Shown: piece after piece, positions 36,101 to 48,699 of the stretch
Numbering within the stretch: the first letter of the stretch is position 1
Layout: every line of letters begins with the position of its first letter
Assembly (NCBI GenBank): GCA_963966185.1
Contig: CAWZYM010000148.1
Span: forward strand, 1-64,000
Source of the DNA: Rhabditoides inermis
Taxonomy: Eukaryota > Nematoda > Chromadorea > Rhabditida > Rhabditidae
Direction: 5' to 3'
Length of the DNA: 64,000 nucleotides
Position numbers and translations under genes: made by a program
Notes under the pieces: generated by a model
Told to the model about the DNA's origin: nothing
The model's input: only the letters and a program-made list of their open reading frames with translations
Database searches by the model: none

Positions 36101-38945
36101 GTGTGTTTGTATAGCGACTATGTCTTTAATTAGATGATATATATCTTGTTCAGGTCCGTCACGGATTTGACTACCCGTTAGATTATCTCACGGACGTGAT
36201 TGCAAACCGATCGAGCGATTGGCTCGCGCGCCACCTGAGCTCAGGACAAGAACCGTTCGCAATGGTACGTTGACGTTGAATAATAACAGAAATGATACTG
36301 ACTCAATGTCCAGGTTCTCTCTTATCCGGCTCCTCACGGTCCTGAAGATCCCGCGCCTCAGTATGCCGATATGTTCGGCAATGTTACTAGTCATATGTAA
36401 GTAAAAGTAGCCAGTCGTAGACTAACAATGTGCTTCAGAACGCCTTCGTGGAACTTTGCTCCCAATCCGGACAAGCAGTGGCTGCTGCGGCGCACGGGTA
36501 AAATGTCGCCCGTTCACGTGGCGTTCACCGACCTCCTACATCGTCGCAGACTGCAGACGCTGCAGAGTGTGGACCGAGCGGTGCACAAGGTACTGCAGAC
36601 TCTACGCCATCACGACGCGCTGGCAGACACGTACATCATGTATACCAGCGATCACGGATACCATATCGGACAGTTCGGACTCATCAAGGTGTGCACATCG
36701 GTCCTATCGATGATTAATTGTGTTATGCAGGGAAAGAACCTACCCTACGAGTTCGACATTCGTGTGCCGTTCTTACTACGTGGACCCGGCATTCCGAAGG
36801 GAATGAGGTGTGATTTTTTCAGATAGATAGTTTGCGGTGGACTCTCTGAGTTTAGATAACTGACCTCAGTTGTCAAAATCCCAAAACTATCCACCACGTG
36901 GCTGTAAGAATAAGATGTTTTTCCTCATTTAAATTTTGTTTCAGTTCTCGACTTCCAGTTGGCAACATTGATCTTGTGCCCACTATGTTGGATATTGCGG
37001 GTGTAGAGAGACCAGAATACATGGACGGCCGATCACTTCTCGAAGCAGTGGCTAAACAAGGCACGCCAGTTATTGAATTGACACCATTTTATATGAAAAA
37101 AATATTCCCAGAGCGTTCCGATGTTGCACCCTGGAGAGACACATTGCTTATTGAAAGAGGGTGAGTCGGAATAAGTAGGTTCGAATAGATAATTGTTTTC
37201 ATAAGTATGTTTTGTAGAAAGATGCCGAAGATGCACAAAATTCGCGACCGCTGGCTGCGACAGAAAGCAAGGTTCAGCAAAGTAAGTTATTCCACTATTT
37301 ATATGCATATGCGACGCTATCAGATTATCATTATTAATCCGTGTCAGGAAATGCGTCTGAACGCGGAGTGTGCTAAGCCGGAGTGGCACGGCAAATGCGG
37401 AGGGGGACAGGTGAGTGAGACAGGGGACTGGGGATACATTACAAATTTACAATATGCATACAGCAATGGAAGTGTCACCGCGCGTTGGACGGCCGCTGGC
37501 GAATCTACAAGTGTCGCGAGTGGCGGGAGAGGGAGAGGACGCAACACGTGAGTGCCCTCGAGTGTTCACCTCCGTTTTCACATTCACAATGTAGGCAATG
37601 CCGTGTCGGTGCAAGCGAGAAGCACTGACAAATACAGTCGATAAGGAGCCGATGGTTAATGGGTACGAGGAAACCGAAGAAGGTGAGTATAGTATGTTAT
37701 ATATGTGTTTCAATATGTCTGAGTTGCAGACTGGGAGCGCGAGTTTCTGATCGAGGCGCACGAGCGAGAGGTGCTTAAGCGCGGCGAGTGGTTCCAGGTA
37801 CGAGAGGAAGGCCCTGTTGTTTCTTGTCTCCTATTCATTCTGTTTTTTTTTCACAGGGAGTGTTCGGCGTGCAAACGAAATCCACGAGACGGAAGAGGGA
37901 GGTTTGCGACTGTGAGACCGGCAATAAAACGTCAATTCACCCACTGTGAGTCAAGCTATTGGTCATGTTACAGTGTTGAGTGTCTCAGGAAGCTCGACTC
38001 TGTGATCGACGACGGTCTGTACTCTGTGGATGAGCCAGTGGGTGTGTGGGAGAAGAGGAGGCGGCAGCGCAAGCCGTCGCACCGCCGGCCGGGACACGAC
38101 TGCGCACAGCCGCAGATGAACTGCTTCGAGGTATGTAAGTGCACTCCTTTTTTTAAAGCTTTTTCACTTTTCCGATTATGAAGCAGAAAAGTGTGATTTG
38201 CACAAAACGGCTCGATCAAATTTGAATCGAACTCATTCAGCACTCTTCGTCCCACTGGAAGACGAAGCCGCGCTGGCCGGACCACTACGGCCAGTTCTGC
38301 TTCTGCCAGAACGCCAATAAGTGAGTAAAAATGTGAAGATAAAGACAGTATAAAATGAAATAGGAAACGATAACCGCAACTACTGTCGACAATATTAATA
38401 TATGGGTATGGGAATCTACAAAAAAGGGTTATCTCGCTCTCTCCACTCTCGCGCCTTTGCAAACTCATTCAATTCCTTGACCCTCGGTGTGAAATGCAGT
38501 GCATGTCTCATTCAGCAACACGTACTGGTGTCTGCGCACTGTCAACTCCACCCACAACACACTCTACTGCGAGTTCGTCACCGAGTTCGTCAGCTACTAC
38601 GATCTCAACGAGGATCCTTTCCAGGTTTGCCACTCTTTTCCTTTTTTCCTCGCTACCTTTCTCTACTAGCGCGAGCTTTTCTTCTTATATCTTTTTCCAT
38701 ATCTCGCTCTCCAGCTCACCAACCGCATCTTCTCTCTGGAGGTCTCGCAAGTGGAGGAGCTGAGTGCTAGGTTGCAGCTGTTGAGGTGAGTACGAACAGT
38801 GATGAACTACAATTCCAGACGACAACTTGTTTACTTATCCAGAACATGTCGCGGAGAGACGTGTGAGCTCTACTCTCGCGCAGATTGGAAAGCGCACATA
38901 AGAAATGTGAAGGAAGGGAACAATCACTTCGACGACATTCGATAG
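33154..38945 (+). CDS. sul-1: Extracellular heparan-sulfate 6-O-endosulfatase
   Basis: Twenty-one exons in phase (33154-33206, 33252-33351, 35666-35799, 35872-35985 and so on to 38843-38945) give 722 residues, near the length of nematode SUL-1. The enzyme removes 6-O-sulfate from heparan sulfate outside the cell and so tunes growth-factor signalling. A signal peptide ([15 protein letters not shown]) opens the protein. Metal-binding TDDQD is at 28-32. The formylglycine motif CCPSR starts at Cys65. Further Sulf marks are [46 protein letters not shown] and [17 protein letters not shown] furin-type RRKR site lies at about 536-539, as in other Sulfs, and the Cys-rich C-terminal region is present. 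The hydrophilic insert of vertebrate Sulfs is short. The acceptor at 35871 was chosen because nearer AGs break the frame. The 2.3 kb second intron holds three mobile elements. Confidence 0.96.
33636..33970 (+). mobile_element. tRNA-like head with LINE-like body
   Basis: It opens with AGCGTAGTGCAGTGGTTTGT and CAGGTTAGAATCCTGTG, box A- and box B-like words of a tRNA. The following body shares TTAAACGCCC and CCTTTAAA with the element at 10060, and the rest is diverged. It lies in a sulfatase intron. Confidence 0.5.
34513..34700. mobile_element. Short GC-rich MITE with ~27 bp TIRs and 5-base duplication
   Basis: The ends CACGGCTCGGCCCGCTGATC and its near complement at the right form terminal inverted repeats. 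CATGT lies directly outside both ends. The interior is GC-rich and non-coding. It lies in the second sulfatase intron. Confidence 0.78.
34725..35257 (-). mobile_element. 3' end of a CR1-like LINE
   Basis: On the minus strand an open frame of about 97 codons contains [20 protein letters not shown] followed by [10 protein letters not shown], the pattern at the extreme C-terminus of CR1-like LINE reverse transcriptases. After the stop comes a short 3' untranslated segment and an (ATT)n tail (34725-34740), typical of these elements. The catalytic part of the reverse transcriptase is missing, so this is a 5'-truncated, dead copy. Confidence 0.75.
35293..35347. repeat. Perfect 24-base-pair hairpin
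   Basis: Left arm 35293-35316 (TCGCAATCACACGTGTGAGA, then GATG) is exactly complementary to right arm 35324-35347, with a seven-base loop ACACATA. Each arm contains the palindrome CACGTG. It lies just beyond the 5' end of the LINE fragment, in a sulfatase intron. Confidence 0.95.
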
Positions 38946-39096
38946 ACTTTTTTGGAAATTATGTTCGACTATCTTCCATGTTAGGTCACCAATTGCTTGT
39001 CTCTTTTCTACGCGGTCCGCTACAGCTTTCACAATGAGGTGCTACACTGAATGTTGTATTCTTTATCTTGCATAAATGATTGTCAAATACAGCTGC

Positions 39097-39567
39097 TTAT
39101 CGCACACGCACATAGTATCGGTATCCCAGATACCTTCTCTGTCGTCTGTCTTTGTCGATGTCAATGGACGCAGACGTGTCATAGTCCGAGTAAGAGGAGG
39201 AGTAAGAGGAAGGTGGAGGTGCGGGAGGAGCGGGCGCGGAATAGCGAGCGGGAGAAGGGGACGATCCAGAGTACTCCACGACCGAGTCCGCCTGTTCAGC
39301 AGGCACTGCAGGCCCTTTCACACTCGGCTCGTCTCCGTAGCCGTTCTGGCTGCTGCGAAGTACTCTGTCTCTGTGAGTTGAGGCCACTGAGATGACGAGA
39401 AGAGAGAGCAGGAATAACTGAAAATGAATTATGTACCTGAAGAAAAAAATGTACAAACACTGGTTGGACTATTTAGAATGAATCAATTTGTTTGGTTACC
39501 GAAAATCAAATAAGGCACGTAATAACGAGTTACTAATTGAGTGCAAATTTCAGTAGCGTACCTTCAT
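39097..39567 (-). CDS. Small secreted Pro/Ser/Tyr-rich protein with polybasic site
   Basis: Exon 1 (39567-39562) is just ATG AAG. Exon 2 (39417-39097) continues in phase with LFLLSLLVISVAS, so the splice creates a clear signal peptide, MKLFLLSLLVISVAS. The whole protein is 108 residues. The mature part has a Pro/Ala/Ser run (SSPSPARYSAPAPPAPPPSS), a Ser/Tyr run (YSSSYSDYD) and, near the end, DRRQRR followed by YLGYRYYVRVR. The polybasic RRQRR could be a furin-type site releasing an 11-residue Tyr/Arg peptide, which would make this a peptide precursor. A structural extracellular protein is equally possible. No family is recognised. It converges with the sulfatase gene, with 151 bases between the stop codons. 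Confidence 0.62.
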
Positions 39568-42500
39568 TCTCACCGAAAGCAGAGAGGTCGACGTTTGACA
39601 TCACTTTCCGGTAGCTTTTATACCTCTCGTCTGAAATCCAATTACTCGTCCGCTCTCGGTTTTCATCAAGGCCGCATGGTGTGAAGTGAGGTTAGCGCGC
39701 AGCAGCAAACTAGTCGCAGCCGCGCAGTGTGTCTTCTTTCCGCCGCACACTCTACATTCGACGCGCCTAATAAAATTGCGATTAGAACGCGCGCAGTGGG
39801 CCATTCGGAGAGAACGCCTGTACCATGCAGTCACATGACATCTCACTCTCACCCAGTTGTATCTGCTTTCCGATGTTTCGGAGATTATTTTCAAATCTCA
39901 GTGTTCGGGATAAATATTACAGCACGTGTGACCCATATTGCATTCCCGGTGGAGATCCAGCTTCTGTAACATATCAACTTGGTATTACCAACGTCTTTTT
40001 TGTTGGGCTCTGCGTCCGGCTTTGAAAAGTAAGCAACGCAACAATAACTCAAAGATCTAGAAAGAAGGAAAAAAGTATAATTGAAAGAATTTGTTTGCAA
40101 AGACTGCGTAGTGTACCCACAAAATGATCTTTGTTTTTTTCTTATTGAAAAGCAGCCTAAACAGCCGAACCACCATACACTGATCTAGTGCATATGACTC
40201 ATATGACTATGACTGCATATGACTGACTTTTCATATCATGTACCACATTCTATACCACTTCCAAAACTCAGTTATTAACCACTGATATAATTTCTAAAAC
40301 CTACCTCCTACCGTATCACCTATCTGACCACCATCAGTCACTCATCACTCAACTTTCACAAAATCACCTTTTCGATGACTTTTCAACCAGCCATAATAAA
40401 TTTTGACTTTTCAACCGGCCATAATAAAATTTCAACCGGCCATAATAAAAACCTTTTCATGCCAGGCGACTCACCTCGTCACTCTCACTCGATAGTAAAA
40501 ACATTCATCATGTACACCACAAGTTATCAGTACGCAAACATTTCTTCCTCCGGGCGCCAGACTTTGACAACCGTTCCATCATGTTATTCACGAGCTCGGC
40601 ATTTGGCCTCGAACCTCGAATGCGAATCACTTTGCGACATTGATGAAATTAGTGTTATATCACCATCATCTCTCTATTGTTGGTTGGTTCTTCGATGGAT
40701 TCTCAATTATGGGCCTCGGCACAACCGAGACGTTTCAACCGCACACTACAGTAACTTCTCCCTTATCCCTCTTCTCCTTTCACTACCCAGTCATCATTTC
40801 ATACACACTCGCATACCCTACAGTATCCTCTCCCTTATCCCACTTATCCTTCCACTACCCAGTAGTAAAACAATAGACACAAAACACAGAACAAAATAAA
40901 CAAAACAATAGCAAATCACAGCAACATGGCAAATAACTACTACTAAACATTCCTACTAAACTAATAAACGAACACAATATCTACTCTACAGTAATTTCTC
41001 AAATATGTTAATATTCTAATGTTTGCATTAACGTCGTCTTGAAGACTTGGATGAAGTTGATGACGTGGAGCTGTTTCAAAGGGAAGAGAGAAAGCAAAAG
41101 AGAGAGAGAGACAGGTGGGGAAGACTGAGAGATCCTCTGATACGAGGTCAAGTTTACGATGAGACTCGAGAATTCCCTAAGGTGCCAAGTTTGATTACCA
41201 GCCGGGCCACCAGGAATCGTGCGAGAGGCAGGGGGTAGAAAGAGAGAGACAGGTGGGGAAGACTGAGAGATCCTCTGATACGAGGTCAAGTTTACGATGA
41301 GACTCGAGAATTCCCTAAGGTGCCAAGTTTGATTACCAGCCGGGCCACCAGGAATCGTGCGAGAGGCAGGGGGTAGAAAGAGAGAGACAGGTGGGGAAGA
41401 CTGAGAGATCCTCTGATACGAGGCCAAGTTTACGATGAGACTCGAGAATTCCTTGGGTGCCAAGCTGGCAGGGAGAAAGTTGGCAGGGGAAAAGTTGGCA
41501 TGGGAAAGGAGTGTGACCAAAAGTGATCCGAGTGATCAAAAGGCAAGAGGGATGAGGAGGAGTGAACCGCAAAGAAGAGAAGAAGTGAAAGATGTATTGT
41601 ACCCCGATGACGTGGGGAAGACTAATGAGAGATCCTCTGATACGAGTTGAATGTGCCAAATTTGATAAAACAGAAATCGTTCTTCTTGAGAGAAGCATGG
41701 GAAAGAAAGGGAGGAGAGGTGATCAAAAGGATTGAGGGAAGGGGAGGAGTGACTAGCTAAGAGAAGGTGAGAGATGTATTGTACCCCGATGACGTCTTGG
41801 CTGCCTGGGTGGAGGATGCAGGCCGGTCCGATGGCAGATCCTCGGATGGGCAGAGAAGGAGGGCATGCGACCACTCGGCACGTGCGACTAGACAGTCAAT
41901 GCCCACTGACCGCCGTCATTTCTCCACATCGAAACCAACCAGACAATCTCACATTAGCATGCCCCGCCCCTTTTCCGTGAGAAGAGGGAGATCTCGGAAT
42001 GTCACGGAACAGTCAAGGACGTGAGAACGGTAAAGGAAGAAGAAAAGGCAGCAACACACTGATTTTTTTCTAACGTGTCTACTGTTAACCGAAAGGAACA
42101 TCCTACACTATTGATAAACGTTAAAAAAACATTTAGAGAAATGTTTATAAACCAATAACTATTTGAGTGGTTGCTGATGCAGCAACAACAGAACGCGAAT
42201 ATCACAAGAGACAGCGAGGGAGACAGGGAGAGAGAGGGCGGGCTATCACAATACAACATCTAGATATGCAATGTCCAAACGGGGCGACACAGGGAGCATA
42301 ACATCCTAATGTCACACACCAACAACAAAAAGAGGAAGAAACAAGATTAGTCAGCACACACAAATAATCCTCCAAAAACCTCTTACACATACAACGTGAC
42401 TAAGCGGATACATCACTACTCTCTCGATAGCCACTGTACACAATACCATTTGGCAGACAAACAATTGCATGTGAGAAAAACGAGAATAGCAAGAGAGACA

Positions 42501-42688
42501 CTAACTCACCCCCATAGTGGGGCGTCTAGCGGCAGACAGAGGGGACAAGGGAAAGGGACAGCGTGCATCCACTACACATCTACAGAGACCAACCAGCACG
42601 CACTCTCTTGATCGTACACAGTGCGGAGGGTTGAGTGAGGACACAGAGCAGTGAAGGAGGAAGAGGCGTTCCAGAGAAGCAGCCCTGA
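39568..42688. other. Intergenic region with several local tandem repeats
   Basis: No exon is supported. At 40380-40450 a short phrase, ACCGGCCATAATAAAA, recurs three times. At 40740-40865 a segment of about 65 bases beginning CTCCCTTATCC is duplicated. The main feature is the 138-base tandem array described separately. GATGTATTGTACCCCGATGA occurs twice, at about 41589 and 41773. Confidence 0.7.
41097..41470. repeat. 138-bp tandem repeat, about 2.7 copies
   Basis: The phrase GAGAGACAGGTGGGGAAGAC recurs with a period of 138 bases (copies at about 41105, 41243 and 41381), and copies 1 and 2 are almost identical. A degraded fragment recurs near 41617. Because 138 is a multiple of three, the minus strand has an open frame of repeated 46-residue blocks. 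This follows from the period and is not by itself evidence of coding. Confidence 0.93.
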
Positions 42689-43274
42689 TCACTTCATCAG
42701 TGCGTTGACGACGGCGCCTGCGTTCAGGCTGCGCAGATCGGCGTACGTCTGCCCGCACCCCACAAACACGATCGGCTGACCCGTGATGTACGTCATCGAG
42801 ATCGCAGCGCCCACCTAGAATCGAATAAATGCTAACATCTATCAATCTCGAGTCCAAAAACCAACTGCGTGTTGTGCACTCCACTCTCGGAATGGAAATA
42901 TGGAATCGACATAGAATCACCCCGGTAGACTCACCTTGTCATCGATCGTGTCAAACTTGGTGAGGACGATTCCGTCGATGAGACGCGGCGTCGAACCGGG
43001 AACGGCGTGATCCGCGAGAGCCTACAAGGGTTCATCTTCCTCATACCTCTAACAACCGCATGTCTCCTGATATCTGAGTTACTACAGGCATGGACACGAC
43101 AGTAAGATGAGGATGAGACCAACATAGATCATATTCGCACCGTTTTCCCTTCCCTTCTTCACTACCTGGTTGAACTTGACGAGCTGGTCGACCGCCTCGT
43201 TTCCCACCAGAGCCTCGCCCACAAACAGACACAGGTCTGGCTCGTTCACGCGGATCAGCTGGAAAGAGAAGGGT

Positions 43275-43313
<39 letters not shown>

Positions 43314-46034
43314 TCTCCCTCTCACCTTTGCCAGCGCCCTCATGAGAGGCTCGTTGTCCTGCATCCTTCCCGCAGTGTCCACTAACACAACGTCGATGCC
43401 ACGCTCTGCAATACAAAGTTATACAAAATGCACAAGCACATAGCGCCTTATTATTCCAAGAATAACATCCAGGGGAAAAGGGAAAAGAAAGAGTGAGAGA
43501 GAAACGTCAACGGACCAGCAGCGATTCCGATGGCGGCAGCAGCCAGGCCGGCCGGGTCCTTTCCGTAGCCCTGCTCGTACAGCTGCAAAGCACACATTAA
43601 ATCTGACCATGGACCAAGTTGAGTAGACACAATAGTCAATTGCGTAAACGTATCCAGTAAACACACAAACTAAGGCATCCAATCAGTTGGGTTTCAAGGG
43701 CGTGATACTAATACCTGTACACTGTTGGGATGGAGGGCGTTGAGGTGTTTGGTGTGAGTGCGAAGCTGCTCCACTGCTCCCGCCCTAAAACAACAAGAAT
43801 TCACTAATCACGAACAAATCCACAGACACAATTAATAATCGCCCATCAAACAAAGCACTCTAAATTCAGCAAAAAGCTAGGGAAAATATGCATTGGAATG
43901 CCAATGAATGTGCACCCACCTGAAAGTGTCTCCGGCAGCGATGAGGATACGGTGGCCGTTCTCCGCCAGCCAGAAAGTGATCTGAAAAGACATATCCGTG
44001 ATCGATATATCGAATCGAATAAATGTCCATATATAGACCAATCAATCAATCAATTCTATGCAAGAGTGTTTTGAGGGAGAGGGTTCAGACTGTACATACC
44101 TTGGCGAGGTTGGTGCTCTTTCCGACTCCGTTGACCCCGCAGAATACGATGACATAGGGTCGCTGCTCCCTCTTCGCCTCCACCACATCACGCAGGATGT
44201 CCACGCGACGCTTCGGGGTCAACAGCTGAACAACCAGATAGATTACTGATCAATATAATCCGCTTCCGTATGTCATGTACAAAATCAATAAATCAATCAT
44301 CACTGCGGCCGTTACCTGTGTGAGCGACTCCCTGACGGCGGTTTTCACCTCGCTCGCCACGCGAGAGAACGTGCCGATCACCTAGAATCACATGCACATC
44401 TCTCTCTCTCTCTCTCTCCTTCCCTCCCTCTCTCCCACCTTTCCATCCAGCTTCCTGGCCACCGACTGGCAGATTTTTTCCGCCGGCTCAGCCGCCACGT
44501 TCTTCACTGAAACAATGAGAAATTGACAAAGCAGAGAGAGTAGTTCTAAATGAATAAGAAACAGAATCCCTGTTTCGGCCCATGCCGAAACTAAATACGA
44601 AACCCCTTTCCAAAACAATACACTAAACATTCTCAAACTGAACCTTCCAACAACAAAAAACAATCAAGTAACCTGGTAACTAACATAGGTGAACACTCAA
44701 TGACATGGTGTTACCATAAATATGCCCCACATACAACCAAATAGCAAAGTAGTAATCTAACATACGAATGAGTTGTTCCTTCATCTGCTCGAGGACCGGC
44801 TCGACGTCGGCTGCTTGGATCTTCTTGGACCCGACGAGTCCGCGGAAGGCGCCCAGCCAGCCGCCAGAGGAGGCGCGAGGGGTGCTGCAAGGGAGCGGGC
44901 ATCAAACACACATCAAACACATGCATTCCTTGTTTTCCCAGAATTAGGCTTGCCATCCAGGAGTTCACCTTTCTTAATGGTATCTGATAGAACATTTGAA
45001 TGAGAGAATATCCTTTATCTGCACACCAGCTAATGCTTGCGCAACACAATACTATAGTCACAGCCACGAAGTGCGTCGCCTTCCTTTTTCCCTCTCTTCA
45101 CACGGTCAGATACTAGAAGATGGAACGGGCGCTTACGCGCAGATTTTGATTATTGATTATTGAAATGTGATGTGAACTATACTCGAAACCTCATATTGTT
45201 GATTGTGCATGATCGTCGCTTGCTGGATCAAATCCATCACTTATTCACATTTATTGTGAGAGTAAGTAATGGTCTAATCAGCGCGCAACGTATAAGGAGA
45301 GAGATAAAACATCCATGAAACGTATTCGTAAAAGAAATATGAAAATGTTTTTCAAACTTGGTCGCTCACTTTTCATTCCTTCGTGGAAGGGTTATTAGCA
45401 GGGTGATGGAATATCAAAATGCGGCGTAAAACATACCATCACTAACCCTCTCATAAAAAAATCTTGACTTGCAAGCGCAACAGTATCGCATGAGTACCAA
45501 CGACAGTTTTACATGTGAGTGCAAATGATGAAATGATCAATGATTGAAATGTTATACTGACTCGTGCTCGTGCTCGCTCTCCTCGCCCTCGCTGTCTGTC
45601 TCGGACAGACCCTGCAGCGCCGCCGAACGACCCACGAACTGACGCTGCAACAAGCAAGCGGTGGGCATAGAGACTATCGAGGGCATCCTGTTCACCACAT
45701 TCAACGCTAGGATTATACTCGCGATACGGAAAGAAATTAGAATGGAAATAGATTAATGAAGACAAAAAGAGCGCGTACATGTTCATCGATGAACTTGGTG
45801 TCTTCCTGTTGCTCGTTGACTTGTCCGGCCTCCCCCGACTGGGAGTAGTCGAGGACCGCCGCGTCCGCCGGCTTACCAGCCAGGTCCCACACGCGGGCAG
45901 CCTGAGACACGAAGATTATGCTACATTAACATGCACACCGACCCACCTTGCCCTTCTTCTTCTCCTCCTTCTTCTCACCAGCACCACCAATGACGGGAGA
46001 CCTGCAGGGAGTGAGGGTTGAGCAGAGAGAGGGT

Positions 46035-46078
<44 letters not shown>

Positions 46079-48152
46079 AAGGGCGAAGAGAGATAATGGC
46101 CAGGATCACAAATGAATAGAAGTGCGAAAGAGAGAATCTTGAATCTTGAGAGATAACACACTTTACTTGACACTTCTTCTGTCTACTGATAACAATCAAT
46201 CCTTCTTTGGATAACTCGGACTGCGAAGACAGACAGAGATAGATACATAATCAAAATCGGAACGCAATAACAAAGGAGCAAAGTACGAATAAAAACCAAT
46301 GGAATATGGAATAGGCAAACTCACTTGGGTCCTCCCTTTCCCTTGTTCATCTTCTTGAAGAATTCATCGCGCTTCTTCTTCAGATCCTCGTCATCATCAC
46401 TCTGCAAAGCAAATTGAACAATCATCAATCAATCGATAAGACAATCAAACTAATCAAACAGCAATATTCCTTCACATGAAATGATTCAACAGAGTAATCG
46501 ATAAACCAATCAATACCTTGGGGGAGGAGGGGGCGCTGCCCAGCGGGGACACATCGGACGAGAGAGGCGAGGAGGGAATGGGTCTGAAAACGAGGTACAC
46601 TGTTCTCTCTCTCTATCTCTCTCTCTCCCTCTCTCTATTTTTGTTGTTCTCCTTGTCTTATAAATAGAAGACAGCGAGAACAAGTTTCGATAACAAAGTC
46701 TGCCGCCACTCACTTTCCCGCCTTGCCCTTGTCCTCTTTTCCCTTCTTCTTGTCTCCGGCGCGGGAGATGATCAGCGAGTCGACAGTCTTCTGCGACTTG
46801 GCAGACTCCTGTCAAGGAAATGAGAAATGATTTTTATACAGTTTACTTTTACATCATTTGGCGTTGCTGTGACGTGTTTGTTAATCCAGAACAGCAATTC
46901 AATTTCATCGCAAAATGCTATTTCCATGCATTATACCATACACCATACACTCTTGCGTGGAGTTATAGTTTTATTCTCGCAATAAGTTGCGCGCTGTGGG
47001 GTAGATCAGAGGAAGACGGAGAGTCAGCTCTCAGCAATAGCGCGCAAAACAAGAGAGACAGACGGTTATGGCACCGTGTTTCAAACTGCAAGCGAGGTAG
47101 ATCGAAAACTATCGCTCTGGCGCAGGCTATATGTACTCTGACGAAACGAATGATTTGCTAATCGAAAACCAATCTTCGCTAACACGGTTAAGGAAACAAA
47201 ATCAATAATCGATGTGTACCTGGAAGGTCCTCGGCGCGCGCACAGCCTGCTTCTCGTTGAGAGCCGAGCGCATGCATTCGTCGAAGATCCTGCAATCAAT
47301 ACAATCGATCTCTAATCGACACAAGCGATCGATAATTTGTCCACTCACTCCTTGAACTCGCCGTCAAACGAGGAGAAGCTCTTGCTTTTGCACGCAGACA
47401 AAATCAGATTCTGAAACAGATCAATTAATCGGTAAAGTGAAGAGATAAATCAATAAATCGATACCTGTTTGTCTTCCAGCACGTTCTTGTAGAGATCGCG
47501 GAAACGAGCCGCCACCTGAAGAATCGTGTTCATCAATGAAAAAGAACGTAAAATAACACGGAAACTACGACGATCAAACCGCCAAATATCATTACAAAAA
47601 CAAATACAAATATACACCCACATCGTCGAGAAGCTTGTCCGAATAGGAGAGTTGCACGATCGACTGGTAGACGACCTGGAAATAATCAATAAATACGTTT
47701 ACATTTCCAAATCAATAAACTCATAAATCGATCAAGGAAATGTATACCATATGATAAGATCAGTAGCTCATCAACTAACAAACATGCAATCACATCACTA
47801 TATCACTGACCAGGAAGACTAGTTCGAACTCGTTGTCCAGCTTGAACTTGAGTGTCATGTTCTGGTGCTTGAATTGCGTCACGTCACCGCGCTCCTGAAA
47901 CGACGACGGATGACGTCATGAGGCAGTGACTTTAGGTGGCATACGCAAAAGGTTGATAAAGCACACTCACCTGCATGACGACTTCGCGGATAAGAGTGTT
48001 GATCGAGTCCTGGAAATGTTACGGGAAATGCACGAGCACTCATTTCGGATGAATATAAACGTAACGAAATTTACCTGGAAGAACTGGGCTCCCTCCTGGA
48101 AGCACCATAGGACGATGCCGCCCTTTCCGAAGATGGTGAACAGCTCGATCAT
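42689..48152 (-). CDS. SRPRA: Signal recognition particle receptor subunit alpha
   Basis: Twenty-four exons in phase, from 48152-48075 and 48009-47971 to 42935-43021 and 42814-42689, give 633 residues (human 638). The protein is the ER-bound GTPase that docks the SRP-ribosome complex. The SRX domain opens with [19 protein letters not shown] and binds the beta subunit. A Lys- and Ser-rich linker holds [19 protein letters not shown] and [12 protein letters not shown]. The NG GTPase domain has the P-loop GVNGVGKST (about 427-435), [23 protein letters not shown] (about 514) and TKFDTIDDK (about 584), and ends [19 protein letters not shown]. One donor is GTCCGT and one GTCAGT, weaker than the rest. 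The intron at 43259-43325 is mostly a (CT)n tract. A MITE copy sits in the intron 46809-47219. Confidence 0.97.
46965..47125. mobile_element. MITE family B, compact copy
   Basis: About 160 bases bounded by ATAGTTTTATTCTCGC and its partial complement GATCGAAAACTAT. The body matches 61413-61560 (reversed) and the outer parts of 26373-26850. It lies inside an SRPRA intron and has no coding capacity. Confidence 0.8.
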
Positions 48153-48699
48153 CGCGAGAGAAGAGAGAAGCGGACGGGGAGCGCTGCAGGGTACAGTTGG
48201 TAATCTACAGCCGCTTTTTCGACATGTACACAGAGTGGCGAGCGATGAGCGAGTTACGCGAGCGTATATCCACAATACATATTAGAATTCCGGTAAAAAA
48301 TCAAAACAAACAACGTAAAACAAAAACCGTGGGAAAAACAGCTGGTCGGAGATTGGCAGTTGTGCAGCGGACACGCGTTCGGCATCCCTCATGCGTCAAT
48401 AGGAATTTCGTGAAAATTTTAATATTTTTGAGGTTATAAAATTAATTTTAAAAATACTTTAGGAACTGATTTTTTTACGAATATGACAAAAAAAATTCAA
48501 ATAATTTTTTGTCACTGATACTTCTTTAATTAGTGTCATTCTATGGCTGCAAACTTGATTCCGTTCATGCAGGCATGGCAGGAAGGTACTGACATGATTG
48601 GAGACTAAAAAAGTGTAATCATACATAAAATAGCACGGTAGTATGTCAACGTTTAACTGCTTGGAGCAATTTTCATTTAACTTCTGAATGAACCATAAG

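Noticed and set aside
46150..46220. Exon-like segment reading [11 protein letters not shown] in an SRPRA intron, resembling a linker motif of the human protein
   Set aside because: Its acceptor does not fit the phase of the neighbouring exons, which already join correctly without it.
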